A stretch of DNA of 64,000 nucleotides from Holothuria scabra (GCA_037179385.1 CM074181.1:52090297-52154296), one strand, 5' to 3'; positions 11,855 through 23,415 are shown, numbered from the stretch's first letter. The notes: generated from the letters alone by a model not told the origin. Program-made: numbers and translations.

Positions 11855-12489
11855 GTGAGTATTCCATTAAGTAAATAAGAATAATGTGAAGTTTATACAT
11901 AGCACTTTTTCACCGGTGGGTACTCAAAGTTCTTCTCATAACAGGATTCCCCCGGCCTGTAAAGGTCATGAATATTTTTTTTTTCCAGGCCTGGAAAAGT
12001 CATGGAATGTTGTTAAATAGAGAGGAGAAGTCATGGAAAAGTCATGAAATGTATCCCAGATCAATCTTTTAAATTTTACAAGTAGCTAGTTTACTCATTT
12101 GTCATGGTCATAAAATAGTCATGCTAAGGTCATGAAATAGTCATGAAAAAGGCATGAAACTGTATTTGCCTTACCCTTACAGTGCAGGAACCCTGGTCAG
12201 CAGTGACCCAACCTAGACAACCCTTCAAGTAGGCTGCTGCTTGATTAGTGCCAACTGGTACAAGTAACCTTACCGATACCTTTAGAAAAAGACTTAAGCA
12301 TCCTGCTCTTAGGACACATTGTAGTGAATCTGGTAGGACCCGAATGGCTTGGATCTCAAGTCTGATGCTGTAGCCAATATTTCATCAAGCTCTCATAGTC
12401 GATGTTTTATAATTCCATCGTAGAGGCAAAGGTAGGGGGAAGGCTTCAAGGTTGGGATGTGTTAGTTAGTTAGATGATGTTTTACGATT

Positions 12490-12970
12490 CAGTTTCTAAC
12501 CAACTGGTTTGAGTCTTGCCAGTCACAGCCTTTTCTCCAGTTGTGGCTCACTGGCTTGTTTTCCGTACTCCATTGCTTTTGCTGAGCACCAAGCATAGGT
12601 GCCTTTTTTAAAGTCTTCAGTACACAGGGTTCGACAAATCCCCCGCCTGACAGTCCGGGACAAGTAAAAAATGACTCTGACAAGTGAACTGCTCAATACT
12701 GTAGCCCGTCGGGCAAGCAGTACAAAAGTCTTTTTCACATAGGAATTCAATGGCTAGTACAAGATAATTAGATATGGACTATGCATAGTCATGCGGACAA
12801 GTAGACTTTGGCAATCAATAGCCCGATGGAAAAGTAATAAAAAAACGAATTTGTCGAAGCCTGTCAGTACATATAAACTGGTTAGCAGTCAAAACTCCAA
12901 ACCTCCCAACTGCAAGTCAAATGCTCTAATCACTTGACCTTGCAGTTGTGGATGGGGAGATGGTAAGACA
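12490..12970 (-). repeat. tRNA-derived SINE, split by a MITE
   Basis: On the minus strand a tRNA-like head (about 12960 to 12880; A-box-like GGTCAAGTGATTAGAGC, then a degenerate B box) is followed, after the insertion at 12625-12863, by a body (about 12616 to 12490) containing TGCTTGGTGCTCAGC and AAAACAAGCCAGTGAG. The same body occurs at 59.80-59.94 kb, 33.96-34.08 kb and 40.19-40.29 kb. Such SINEs are transcribed by Pol III and mobilised by a partner LINE. The copy is broken by the insertion. Confidence 0.65.
12625..12863. mobile_element. hAT-like MITE inserted in a SINE
   Basis: 239 bp bounded by CAGGGTTCGACAAATCC and, inverted, GAATTTGTCGAAGCCTG. It is flanked by a perfect 8-bp target duplication TCAGTACA (12617-12624 and 12864-12871). 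An 8-bp duplication with CAGG termini is characteristic of hAT elements. It has no coding capacity and needs a transposase in trans. A diverged relative lies at 30456-30669. Confidence 0.85.
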
Positions 12971-12981
12971 GCATCAGGGGG

Positions 12982-13134
12982 CATAGGTGAGAGGGGGTAA
13001 TTTTTTTGAGGGGGCAAGAGCATTTTTTGCCCAAATAACGGCACCATTTTATGTTTTGCTCGAATGAACCAGCTGTTTTTGCCGGAATTGGGAGGGCGAG
13101 TGCTCCCCCTGCGCCCCTGCCTCGTAGGCCTATG
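12982..13134. mobile_element. hAT-like MITE, CATAGG family, degraded copy
   Basis: 153 bp with CATAGGTG at the left and GGCCTATG at the right. It aligns along its length to the reverse complement of the better preserved copy at 29651-29808, sharing GGGCAAGAGCATTTTTTGCC. Flanks TCAGGGGG and TTTGGGGG agree at 6 of 8 positions, consistent with an old 8-bp duplication. Confidence 0.6.
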
Positions 13135-13596
13135 TTTGGGGGTAGAAAGTGGGACTGTAAGCATGATGGTTGATGTATGTTATCTCGAGAATATGGTTAT
13201 CTGCACAGAGTCCCTGTTGTCAGAAAACCTGGAGCAGACAAAAATATTTTGAAAATTATTTAAAGGCCATGAAAATTCTTTAAATTACAGGAGATTGTAG
13301 TGAAGTACTTGAAGAGTTTTGAAACTTACCAAGTGACATTGTTCCATTCTTACTTGTAATATCAAAATGTTGCGTCACTCATAATTCCAAAATTTATAAC
13401 TTCTTTTGCCTCAAATTTAATTCTGCCTGCTTAACAAAAATTATGACATGAATGTGTTCAAGTCATTGAAATTCTTTGTTTGGTCGTGTGAAAATCAGGA
13501 ATATCATGTAAATTGGTTCCCCTGAAAGTGCAGTTATCCTGTCTTCATACAAGTCCAAGAAATCATGTACGTAGCTGTGGTGAAAATAGGGGTTGC

Positions 13597-13784
13597 TACA
13601 GTTCTGGACAAAATTATTGGAACAAGTCCAGACCTGCCACGTATTTAAACCCTATACTCCTTATTCAATTTTGAGAAAAAGAAGAGCACGCTTTTTGCTA
13701 AAGCATGCAACTTTTATGCACCCTCGAAACCAATATGGAGATGGGGCGTGCTGAATTGTCTCAGATAATTTGTCCAGGATTATA
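13597..13784. mobile_element. possible Tc1/mariner-like MITE
   Basis: TACAGTTCTGGACAAAATTA at the left is approximately repeated in inverted form at the right (ATAATTTGTCCAGGATTATA), with TA at each outer edge. The length of 188 bp and the TGGACAAA-type ends suggest a Tc1/mariner derivative. The inverted repeats are imperfect and the element has no frame. Confidence 0.4.
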
Positions 13785-14554
13785 GTTACTATGCAGTCTA
13801 TTCAGTGAATAACAATGAAGTAGATAGGGCTAATTGCAATACTATACATAGTTTTGACATTGTAAATATTTGTAAAGTCAGTTTCAAAGCAGCAGCCTTT
13901 GAATTTTTCTGGGTGGTTTTCACCAGCATTTATATAAGTAATGACAAGATCTGGTGTTACATTTCTTGTTTCATGAAACCTCATCAACATAAACTTGGCA
14001 ATGCACTCTGCATTTGTAAGTATCGTGTACCTTTGTTGCAGACAAAGAGAATGCATGATGGGGGGGGGGGGTGCAGTTTACTTTGAGTTTATACTTATGT
14101 ACAGAGGGATTAATACAAACATTTATCTAGTAGAGAAATGTATGGTTTGAAATAAATTGGAGTGTATTTTAGTATGATTTTTGCCATGTACATGTACCAT
14201 ATTATGGAATTGACTCAGTGCTTTCTCTTCCAGTGCACCTTGGAAAATGTAACTTTAGAAGAGTTTAAAGTAACTCTCATGAAGTTTTTATTTAGAGGTT
14301 ATTTACCAGTGCTTACCCTCCCCCCTCCAAAAAAAAGGCCTCCCCCCCCCCCCAAAAAAAAAAAAAAGACAAAAAAACATGAAAAGAAAGTTAAGCCTTA
14401 TGCAATACAGTGATTAGTAAAGGGTCAATCTAGCTCTGTTTATAGGTGGTGACGTGGCAGTGTTGAGATTTCTTGTGAAAATCTTTCAGAATATTGCAGT
14501 CTGATAGTAACTGGCTTATAGTCTAAATTTGTTTTTTCATTTTATCATCCACAG

Positions 14555-14601
14555 CTATCTTCATGCAAAGAACATTATACATCGAGATCTCAAGTCAAAC
14601 A
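14555..14601 (+). CDS. Raf: RAF kinase exon: catalytic loop HRDLKSN
   Basis: A 47-nt exon, the same length as vertebrate BRAF exon 14, encoding YLHAKNIIHRDLKSN. The Asp of HRD is the catalytic base, the Lys of DLKSN contacts the phosphate, and Asn binds magnesium. It is entered in phase 2 and left in phase 1. Acceptor catccacag; the donor (gtatcc) departs from consensus after GTA, so it may rely on exonic signals. Confidence 0.96.
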
Positions 14602-14689
14602 GTATCCTTGCGAGTATGTTCTCATACTGTCACTAGGGGGAGATTTTGTAGGTTATTTGGAATTTGTTTTCATAAATGTAGTTTACTGC

Positions 14690-15490
14690 ATAACTATACT
14701 TGAAAAACAGAAAAACAGCAACCTAAGCCTGTTTTTGATATGAATATTTTTTTTTCTGTAAGGGGAACCATCCCGTTACACTCCTTCCCCAGACTGAAGG
14801 TCATGGATAACTTACCCATGGTTTTTGATTTCGATGATACGAGAAACCTTTGATGACATGTGTGTATGTATGTGTGGATGTGCATAAGTGTGCATGTGTG
14901 TTCTGACACTTTGCTCGTTAACACGATCCCAAGATTGGAAAGTCTGACAGTTTTCAAATTTGGTACATAGATGCCCTATATTGAGAGGAAGATTCCTGTT
15001 GATTTTGGTGGAGGTCAAAGGTCATGTGGGTCAAAGTCTGAAAAACCTTGTAAACACGATTTCTTAAGCTTTGAAACTTGGATAGATTTTATATTTAGCT
15101 CATGGTTGTATTAGGGTAAGCTGATGGTCCCTTTCTTTTTTAGCGGAGGTCAAAAATCATCTGGGGTCACAGAGGTCAAACTCTGAAAACATTGCTAACA
15201 CAATATTTCAAGGTAGAGAACTTCGATAGATTTCATATTTAATATGTAGATTCGTTTTAGTGAGATGATAGTCTATATCATTTTTGGTGGAGGTCAAAGG
15301 TTATCTGGGTCACCATGGGTCAAAATTTGAAAACCTTGTTGACACAATATCTCTAGACAGGAAACTTGGATAGATTTCATATTTGGTATAAGGATACATT
15401 ATGATGAGCTGATGGTCTCTATCGTTTTTGGCAGAGGTCAGAGTTCATCTGGGGTCACCAGGGGTCAAACCCTGAAAACTTCATTAACGT
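14690..15490 (+). repeat. dispersed AGGTCA-rich repeat, copy 1
   Basis: Several rounds of a loose 135-150 bp phrase: 'cttggatagatttcatatttggta', 'tggtggaggtcaaaggtcat', 'tggggtcaccaggggtcaaa', 'gaaaaccttgttaacac'. Related copies lie at 16.36-17.40 kb, 18.42-18.90 kb and 37.25-38.05 kb. The phrase contains tandem AGGTCA hexamers, including a perfect DR1 at 15012. Non-coding; class unknown. Confidence 0.7.
15012..15024 (+). promoter_or_regulatory. perfect DR1-type AGGTCA motif
   Basis: AGGTCA-A-AGGTCA is the consensus direct repeat with one-base spacing bound by RXR/HNF4/PPAR-class receptors. It lies in a dispersed repeat within a RAF intron. Binding is not shown by sequence alone. Confidence 0.4.
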
Positions 15491-15796
15491 GGATGAGGTA
15501 GGAAAGAGCAAATCTTCCTCTTCTCTCATTATTACTTGCCACCACGAAGCTTTGGATGTGGTAACCTTTGGCTGTAGGAATTTCCTCTGATTCAGATACC
15601 TTGTGTAGTAAAATGAAGTGGGGCACCCTTTGGGTTTTCTATAAAGCCATCTGGTCACGCTGTAGACTTGTCAAAGGATTACTGCAGGTTCCATGTTAGT
15701 AGGGTTACATAATGTAAATTCTAAGTGAGCTGGTAGGTCTCCAAACCAGGGAGTTTTCAGGAATTTCATGATGTATGAAACATATTTTATTCTTGA

Positions 15797-16111
<315 letters not shown>

Positions 16112-16499
16112 GATAAATTTAGTATAGGGGTTGGTCAGTCATCTAGTTCTTTTCATTACCCTTGCAACATTGAAGTGAAAACAGCAGCTGACTGGATTGC
16201 TGTCTAAAACTGACCCCATGCCCAGCCATATTAAAAGGGAGTGCCATTGTATAGATAAATTCCTTTTCTAGTCAGGAAAAAATCAAACACCAAAATTAAC
16301 CTTGTATAAAATCTTTACTTTTTCATTTTACATCATGCATTGATCATTAGCTCAACTAGTTGAGCTATTGTCATGGCAAAGTGTCTGTCTGTCAAGTTAA
16401 AACAACCAGCTGCTGTCCGCAGGTTCTTTGACCAATCTTTTTCGAAGTTGGTAAGGTCTTAACAAATATCAAGGGTTTCAAATTATGGTAACAGCAAGT

Positions 16500-16512
16500 A
16501 GGTCAAAGGTCA
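16500..16512 (+). promoter_or_regulatory. perfect DR1-type AGGTCA motif
   Basis: AGGTCA-A-AGGTCA within the dispersed repeat in the RAF intron; same reasoning as for the site at 15012. Confidence 0.4.
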
Positions 16513-17082
16513 TGTGGGGCCAGGAGAGGTGAAAAACGTGAAAGCCTTCAACACCTCTGTTTGGGGGTTCAGTGATGCTCTTATGAAATGAAGCCAAAGT
16601 GTTCATTTGTTGGTGGGACACTGAAGTTAAACTGTTAAAGTAGGTCAAAGTTCATGTGGGGTCTTTTAGAGGTGAAACAGTGGAATCACTCTAAAGTCTT
16701 CAATTCATGGGTATCATGACCAAAATCTTATTCAGTTTGGTCTCTGAGTATTCAGTCAAAAATGGGTCATCAAAGTTGTACCTCTGAAGTGGGTCAAATA
16801 TCATTTGGGGTCATGCAGAGGTCAGACAAAGAAATTATGCAAAAACCCCTTCTTTTCCTAGAGGTATTGAATTATTTAAATATATGGCTTGCACTCAGCT
16901 AATGAGGGCTCATCAAACATCTTTTTTTTTTTTTTTTTTTAAGTAGTTCATAGGTTTTGGGTTTGAGAGAGGCCAAGCATAGGAAGCACTCTTTAAGTCT
17001 TTGACCAATATGGGTTATATCCAGATCTTATCAAAGTTGGAAGGACTATTCAGAAGATGTCGTATCATATTCTCATTTTGGA

Positions 17083-17095
17083 AGGTCAAAGGTCA
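17083..17095 (+). promoter_or_regulatory. perfect DR1-type AGGTCA motif
   Basis: Third perfect AGGTCA-A-AGGTCA, in the same RAF intron and repeat family. Confidence 0.4.
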
Positions 17096-17749
17096 TTTGT
17101 ATGATAGAGCAGCTTTTAGAAAATGTGTTTAGGTCTTATCAAAGTTTGTAGAGGTATTGAGTCTGTTGTTGGGTCATGAAAGTGTAGTTTTGAAAAAGGT
17201 CAGTGGTTGTTGGAGGTATCAAACAAAGAATTTACCTTTAAAGAGAGTTGTGTTCTAATCTTTTCAGTGTTGACCAGTTTGTTCTGTGAATGATGGATCA
17301 TCATAGCTATACATTGTGCTTATGTGAAATGTTAGTTGAGGTCATGAAGGGTCACACATTGTATTTCCTTTTGATAAGAATTTTTTTTTTTTTTTTTTGG
17401 GCAAAGCCATGGGGTGATATTTAGATCTGTAATAAAACTAAAACTATGTCTGTAGATTTACACATGCCAAAATCACAAATGTTTTGCCTTCACTCTTTAC
17501 TCATCTGTATTTCTTTGCATTTTATTTTGTTGCATAAGGAGGTTTTTAAAAGCAGATTGATCGTAGATAAAATTTGGTTCCTTGAGTTTCTGTTTTGAAC
17601 AGATCATAAAAATCGTGTAAGCTTCACAACAGCATTGCTGTTTTAGTTAGGTAATGTATTTATACCACTTCTTCTGGGTCTGGTCTCACCATATTTTTCA
17701 GAGACCCTGTGTCTGTCTCTGAAAGTGTTCACAAAGTCTTGGAAATCCT

Positions 17750-18330
17750 GAGAAAAATTAAATACTTAGTTTCCAGAGCTGGAAAGTCAGTGAAAATGAG
17801 TAATTTTTGAAATGGTTCTTTAAAAGTCAGGTAATTTTAGGAAGTGCACTAATTGTTCTAATTGTTCAATGTTCAGATACATTATCTTTTGGAAAGAAGA
17901 CAGAAATGTGGAATCTTATTGTTTTTAAAGGTCCTGACTATATCAGTCAAGGTCTCAGAAAATCATGGGTTGTGTCATTTTGTATATGTGCTAACCCTGT
18001 CAGATTGCTTTCTATTAGGAAGGCCAGTAGTTTTATCTTTGTCGCAAATGCTCTCACATCCTGTACAAACTGCCAAGCAAGAGAATAGAAAGTTACTTAC
18101 ATAGAACCCCTTTTGGCTGTGGTTCATTCTGCTATTTTGTGGCAAGACACATTTATCTTGAAATATGAGGTCAGATTATGAATTTTAAGTGAAAGAATAT
18201 TTACACAAAAAGATTTGACAGAGTGAATGAATACTCACCTGGAAAAGGTAAGGAGGAGAACTTGTGAGATATCAAAATGTCAGAAAAAGTCTTGCAGGGA
18301 ATAATTTAGCATTCAAATTTTGCATAGCAG
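17750..18330. repeat. dispersed repeat, second copy of the 8.96-kb family
   Basis: Contains, in the same order as 8960-9260, gtcaggtaattttaggaa, attgttcaatgttcagatac, aaatgtggaatct and aaaggtcctgactatatcag. Diverged and non-coding. Confidence 0.5.
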
Positions 18331-18419
18331 TTTTGAAGATATTTGTGGACTCTCACACTTTTTGGTGAAAATGCAAGGATTATGTACACAAAAAATTGCT
18401 ACACAATTTTTGGTTCCTT

Positions 18420-18461
18420 GCGGCAGCAAAGGAACCTATGTAGTCAGGTTGGCGTGTGTGT

Positions 18462-18492
<31 letters not shown>

Positions 18493-18900
18493 ACACTTGC
18501 TTCGGTACGCTCTAACTCAACAAGGGAAGGTTGGATGGAACTTGGATTTGGTACATAGATTCGTCATAGGGAGAAGGTGTGCCCTATTGTTTTTGGTGGA
18601 GGTCAAAGATCAGTTGGGGTCACCAGAGGTCAAAAACTAAAAACCTTCTCAACACGATATTTCAAGGTAGGAAACTTAGATAGATGTCATCCTTGGTATA
18701 TGGATGTGTTATGGTGTATGGATGAAATTGGATATGTTTGGTGAAGGTCAAGAGGTCATCTGGGGTCACCAGGGGTCAAACGCTGAAAAACATTTTAACA
18801 CAGTATTTTAAGGTAGAAAGGACAGATTTCAATTCAATCTGTGTTTGGTTAAGGGCAAAGGTCATCAAGGTCACTGGAGGTCAACTGTGGAAATGTTATT
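18420..18900 (+). repeat. dispersed AGGTCA-rich repeat, copy 3, with TG microsatellite
   Basis: Starts with ttccttgcggcagcaaagg, then a (TG)n tract at about 18453-18492, then the same 'aacttggatttggtacatag / ggtggaggtcaaagatca / ggggtcaccagaggtcaaa' phrases as copy 1. In copy 1 a TG-rich stretch (tgtgtatgtatgtgtgg) occupies the matching place, which supports common origin. Confidence 0.7.
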
Positions 18901-19918
18901 TAGAAAATCTTGTAAGCTAGATAAAGATAGGTTCAACAGTTTTTTTATCTCACCTGGTTTTTCATGCTTATACACCCAAACACCTTAGAAATTTGGCCTT
19001 TACGTTTGTTCAGTAATGATTCCTTCGGGTTGTACACATATTTTGGATCATTCAAAGTTTTAAGAGGGCAATAACTGAAATCTGTAGATTTCACTGAACA
19101 CAGGTCACTCTACATTAAACTGTCTCTTTGCCAGTGGAAGCAATGCATAGATTATACAGTATGTCTCTTTAATACTGCTGTGCTCTTTGGGGGTAACCTA
19201 ATCCTCATTCTATTATCACACCCCATTAATCACTTGCTTTCTGCTTAACTGCTGAATAAACACTGTTTTCTGTGTAGAGGTAGCAAACAGGACAAATGGT
19301 AGATTGCTTTAAAGTAATAGCAAGTTTTATTTGAGAGCAGGTAAAAATAAATTGTGAGAGAAATACAAGGGGTGTTTTTCTCTCTCTGACCACATTGTGT
19401 ATTGTTTATTGGTGATAATATCAAGTTTGATAACAAGCATAAATACATATGGAAATGAGGAAATGTTTTTGAAGGATCACCAAGTATTATAAAAGTTGAA
19501 TGTAAGTAAGGCCACAAAAATTTAATCATTGATTTCATGTAATATTGGTACTAAAATACCCCTTGTGAAGATGTTACAAACATTGAGTATGAGCTTTTGC
19601 TTAGCTCTATTTTGGAGACTGGCTGTACATTCTTATAATATCCAGCAAGGAACCACAGTGCCCATTGGGCTCTTGTTCATTTGTGTAGCAACTTGGCCTG
19701 TTTGTGTAGCAAATTGCGATGCAATACTGGATAGATTATTCCCTTGTCATGATATGCACACTGGCTTTTTTGCTTTTTTCAGTCTCTGGAATAAAACTTT
19801 CAATTAATAAGAGCTCTCTATTTTACAGCATAGGTGTAACTGATACATGATCAGCAAACTTTCCCTTTTGTTCTTATTCTCAAATTTTCTTTTTGAATTC
19901 ATCTCTTCTCACCGACAG

Positions 19919-20050
19919 GCACCAGAGGTAATTCGAATGCGAGACCCCAACCCTTACTCATTCCAGTCAGATGTGTTTGCATTTGGTATTGTACTCTATG
20001 AACTGATGACTGGATCTCTTCCATACTCAAACATTAGCAACAAAGATCAG
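19919..20050 (+). CDS. Raf: RAF kinase exon: APE motif and helix F
   Basis: Encodes [20 protein letters not shown] followed by [20 protein letters not shown] and NKDQ. APE closes the activation segment. SDVFAFG holds the helix-F aspartate. It is 132 nt and phase 0 at both ends, as in vertebrate BRAF exon 16. Acceptor tctcaccgacag, donor CAG/GTAAAA. Confidence 0.97.
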
Positions 20051-20911
20051 GTAAAAGGAAATGTAATAGCTGGGCTAAGAATTAGCTTGAAAAAGGGCCC
20101 AGCCATAATGAAAAATTTGACTGTCAATCTGCATTGTGTCATGGGATTTTTCTGGGAGGGCACTACGTCCATCAGTAAAAGGCCATGTAGCCATGGCTAA
20201 TAGTGCTGTGGGTTATTTTTAGCCTTGTCATAGTTCCATTAGTCACATCATGATTGTTTTCACTGCTGCCATCATAATTATATAAAATATTTACATTTTG
20301 CACAGATTTCCAAAATGAACTCAATGCCAAATGCAAGGCTCGTATGAAACAAAAGAAAGGTGCAAATGCAGACAAAGTACATAGTATCAATTAATTGAAG
20401 TCCTGGTTTGGCTGGAACTTTCCTTTGTTATTCTCTCTCCCATCCCAGTAGAGGAGGGATACCTAACGGACTCGGATTCGTAGGGTGGCAGGAATTGTCT
20501 CCACTGAAAGATTCTGCTAACATTATATACATGAACATAAGTGCAGGAAATTACACATTACACATTTACATTAAAAGGGTACATCTTGATGTTTTCTGAC
20601 ATGTTGACTGGGGCCAGGATTCTTAATGACAGTTTTTATGCGGTAGGATACCTTCATGCAGACGGTTTCCTTAATAAATGTAGTGGCTCCTTGGAATATC
20701 CCAAAAGTGATTGAAATATCTGCCCCCAGGCTTCAAACAACCCTAAAGCTGTGCCTTTATGGCCTATAGTTCAGAAATTTCTTTGAAGGACCATGCTTGA
20801 GATGATTTCTTTACAGATTAGTTTAACTCATGTAACTTGGTATGTGTAATACTTGAGGTGGTATATAGAGACCCTCCAAAAAAACCTCACATGTGCTGTT
20901 TTCCCCCACAG

Positions 20912-21046
20912 ATAATTTGGATGGTTGGTAGAGGCATCCTTAGTCCTGATGCAGCGAAAATCCGAAACGATGCTCCTAAGGCAATGAGAAGATTGTTTTT
21001 AGATTGCTGTAAGACGAACAGAGACGAAAGACCACTGTTTCCCCAG
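20912..21046 (+). CDS. Raf: RAF kinase exon: helices G-H
   Basis: Encodes [20 protein letters not shown] then [20 protein letters not shown] and [14 protein letters not shown] carries the conserved helix-H/I arginine. It is 135 nt, phase 0 to phase 0, as in vertebrate exon 17. Acceptor gttttcccccacag, donor CAG/GTAACT. Confidence 0.97.
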
Positions 21047-21234
21047 GTAACTATTATTATACTCACTGCAAATTAATACTTTACATATTTCAACTTTGAT
21101 AGACTGAGTTGTCCTGGTTTAGAATCTTTTTGAGTTTAAAGATGAAGCTGTATATAGTGTATGACAAAAAAGATACATTGACCTGGATGATTTGTCTTGA
21201 TCCCATGAGTGGAAAAAGTTAACAAGCTCCTTTA

Positions 21235-21740
21235 TATATGTATGGAAATTTCGGCATCTGGATGGAAATTCGGGTACTTGGAGAGAAATTTCTTTTTTCT
21301 TGACATAAAAATATAGAATGCATTGTGAAAAATTTTACTACCAGGGATTCCGCCAGAAACACAAAAAAAGGGGGGGGGGGATTTATTACTGCTAAACCTC
21401 AAGTCCAAATTGATGCTGTCCTAGGCTATGAGTTATGCGTGGGTTCAGGGGGACAAAAACTTGCTTCAAGGCCCCTGTAAGGTGCAATTTGAAGGTTTTA
21501 AAGGCCATTTATTTGTGCAAGTTCAAACATTGCTGCAAAAGTGTTGTCTTTTTAAGTAAGAAACCAAGATGTTGACAATTTTCTTATTTTTATGGAAATG
21601 AAAAGGGTGGTGGGGTGGATTTTACCCACCTTCTGGAAAGGGGGGGAGGGACAAATTCCCCCTTTCCCCCTCTGACAGAAACCCTGACTACCTAGTCAGT
21701 TTTTTTCCCCTTCCTGGGAAAGAAGTATTTTTGTCCAGCC
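21235..21740 (+). repeat. dispersed intronic repeat, copy 3, split by a MITE
   Basis: The left part (ggaaatttcggcatctggat to attgtgaaaaattttactac) and right part (actacctagtcag to gtccagccctt) together match the families at 9740 and 10895. The middle is the insertion at 21342-21686. Confidence 0.5.
21342..21686. mobile_element. 345-bp MITE with CAGGG ends
   Basis: CAGGGATTCCGCCAG at the left matches the reverse complement of the right end (CTGACAGAAACCCTG) at most positions. The direct repeat ACTAC flanks it (21337-21341 and 21687-21691). It contains G- and C-rich runs near both ends and no coding frame. The 5-bp duplication does not settle the superfamily. Confidence 0.6.
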
Positions 21741-22604
21741 CTTTATATGTAACAGCTGGTATATAGTTGCTAACATCTGATTGGTTGACTCACTTGAGAT
21801 CTTAAGTGAGGGTCACACAACAGCAATATCAGATAGTATAATGGAGCAATTTTTGTGAGTTTTTTAAGTAATAATCTCTAAATTTAAGGAGGGTAGAATT
21901 GGTTCTAAACAAAATTCCACCAAACTCTGTGTAGCATTGATACCATTTGGAGAATAAAACTATTTTATTTGTTCAATTCAAACATGTTAATATATATTGT
22001 CACCTTTGCCAGTCACTCGCTGTATCCTTTAAAGCATCTCGAAGTGTGAAATGTTTTACATTTTATCATAAAATCTATTAGCTTAGTACCATAGAATACT
22101 GAAGAGTCACTCAGAATTTGAACTTTATTTTTTGAGGGGATATTTTGGCTGGTATGTGAGCAAACCCATGTGAAAAAGAAGACAGAGCCATTGAAACCCA
22201 TCGTTTATACTCCCCTGTTTTCATAAAGCTTTATGTGAATTTAGATATTTTATATTGGATTGGCTTCATACCTTTGCTAATTCAATGATAGAATAACAGT
22301 TACATTATCTTGTTTGGTCTGACCAAGTGTTTTCCCAGCCATTATGTTCAGATGAAAAGTTCAATTACAGTGGATCAAGTTTCTTAGCACAATATTTGCA
22401 GAGAAATACAATAGCTCTCATGCTTCAAAATTTGGTTTATTTGCCATCATGTTTAAATAAGACAATGAGAGATTCCTCCAGGGAGGGTGGCATGACCAAC
22501 AAAGGTAGTGAAAGTTGGAAAAAACAGTAGATTTTCCTCCTGTTTACCATTAGGTAACCCTACTTACCTGTGGTAATCCTTTGGCAAGTCTGCAGTGTGA
22601 CAGG

Positions 22605-22665
22605 ATAATTACAAAGAAAATGCAGCTTTCACTCATAGCACTGCTGCATAGTTTCTCTGCTTCAA
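22605..22665 (+). repeat. direct repeat unit of the last RAF intron
   Basis: A phrase 'caggata..t..aaagaaaa..cagctttcactcatagcactg' occurs here and again at about 22772-22815, roughly 170 bp apart. Both probably derive from copies of one small mobile element. Confidence 0.5.
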
Positions 22666-22774
22666 GGTTCCGCTTGATCACACATTTACAAATGTATTGA
22701 GAGTTTGCAGGGCAGCTGCTATAGTTCAACTTTTATCAACATTGGTGCTCTGACTGTTTCTTTGTTACTTTCAG

Positions 22775-22908
22775 GATATTTATAAAGAAAACCCAGCTTT
22801 CACTCATAGCACTGTTTCTAACTTCTCTACTTTTTCGGCATCTGTACAGCGCATCGAGCATTGTTTTTCTCTGGATTCTGCGCTATATAGGACTTATTAT
22901 TATTATTA
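22775..22908 (+). mobile_element. retroposon fragment abutting the last RAF splice acceptor
   Basis: 134 bp flanked by the exact 10-mer TTACTTTCAG (22765-22774 and 22909-22918). It ends in a (TTA)n tail after a phrase (ctgtacagcgcatcgagc ... gcgctatataggac) of the kind seen at 3' ends of LINE/SINE families. The flanking 10-mer looks like a target duplication that includes the splice acceptor itself. Confidence 0.6.
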
Positions 22909-22918
22909 TTACTTTCAG

Positions 22919-23104
22919 ATCCTAGCAGGATTAGAAGGGCTAGCCAAGTCACTTCCCAAGATCCACAAAAGTTCTTCAGAACCTTCCATGAACAGGGCCA
23001 GGTTTAACTCGGAGGAATTCATGTACTGCCCATCCCCTAGGACTCCAATACAGAGCCAGTTCGGGGCATTCCCCTTCTTTACAAGCAATGAAGGTGTACT
23101 CTAG
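22919..23104 (+). CDS. Raf: RAF terminal exon: kinase C-lobe end and C-terminal tail
   Basis: Encodes [40 protein letters not shown] and [20 protein letters not shown], then Leu and TAG at 23102-23104. KSSSEPS is the C-terminal 14-3-3 docking site; the usual leading Arg of the RSxSxP motif is Lys here. SPRTPIQ is the conserved proline-directed feedback-phosphorylation region. Phase 0 entry. The tail after FGAFPF is about as short as in vertebrate BRAF, so the C-terminus looks complete. Confidence 0.96.
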   Translation: MLAGLEGLAKSLPKIHKSSSEPSMNRARFNSEEFMYCPSPRTPIQSQFGAFPFFTSNEGVL

Positions 23105-23415
23105 TACAAGAGTTGCTAGTGAATCGGTTTTTCCAGCAAGAGTCTCCTCTAATTTGAAGAGGAGCGAGGCCTGTGGCAATCAGCACAAGGCATGAGAGTC
23201 TTTGTCGAAGCATTTTTGGCTGTGATATGCAGAAAAGTAGCCATGGAAGATGCTTTGTCGTGTACATGCTGATCACAAAAAGATGGCCAAATTTTGTCAA
23301 GGGATGGATGAGTCAGAGGGCGTAAGGAGAATGCACAGCTGCTGGTGGCTATGATCTTTTTGCGTCATGTAGCTAACAGAAAGATTGATGTAATAAAGTT
23401 GGCACATTTTGTATT
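23105..23415 (+). other. Raf: probable RAF 3' untranslated region
   Basis: Follows the stop codon directly, with no splice sites needed. A canonical AATAAA lies about 290 bp downstream, and a T-rich stretch follows it. Longer isoforms cannot be excluded. Confidence 0.6.
23392..23397 (+). terminator. Raf: polyadenylation signal AATAAA for RAF
   Basis: First canonical AATAAA after the RAF stop, followed within 15-60 nt by T-rich sequence (gtattttttt, cctttttttt). Confidence 0.6.

Larger units (their letters stand above)
16360..17400 (+). repeat. dispersed AGGTCA-rich repeat, copy 2
   Basis: Diverged rounds of 'taggtcaaaggtcatgtgggg', 'gaggtgaaa', 'tcttatcaaagttgg', starting with the phrase agctcaactagttgagctattg. 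It holds two perfect DR1 motifs (16500 and 17083). Non-coding. Confidence 0.6.
16112..19918. other. long RAF intron with repeats
   Basis: 3.8 kb of intron holding AGGTCA-rich repeat copies (16.36-17.40 and 18.42-18.90 kb), poly-T tracts near 16.93 and 17.38 kb, a TG microsatellite at about 18.45 kb and the 17.75-18.33 kb repeat. No exon-like frame is apparent. Confidence 0.6.

Noticed and set aside
18453..18492. Z-DNA or regulatory TG tract of RAF
   Set aside because: The TG tract is part of a dispersed repeat copy, so its position in RAF is not evidence of function.
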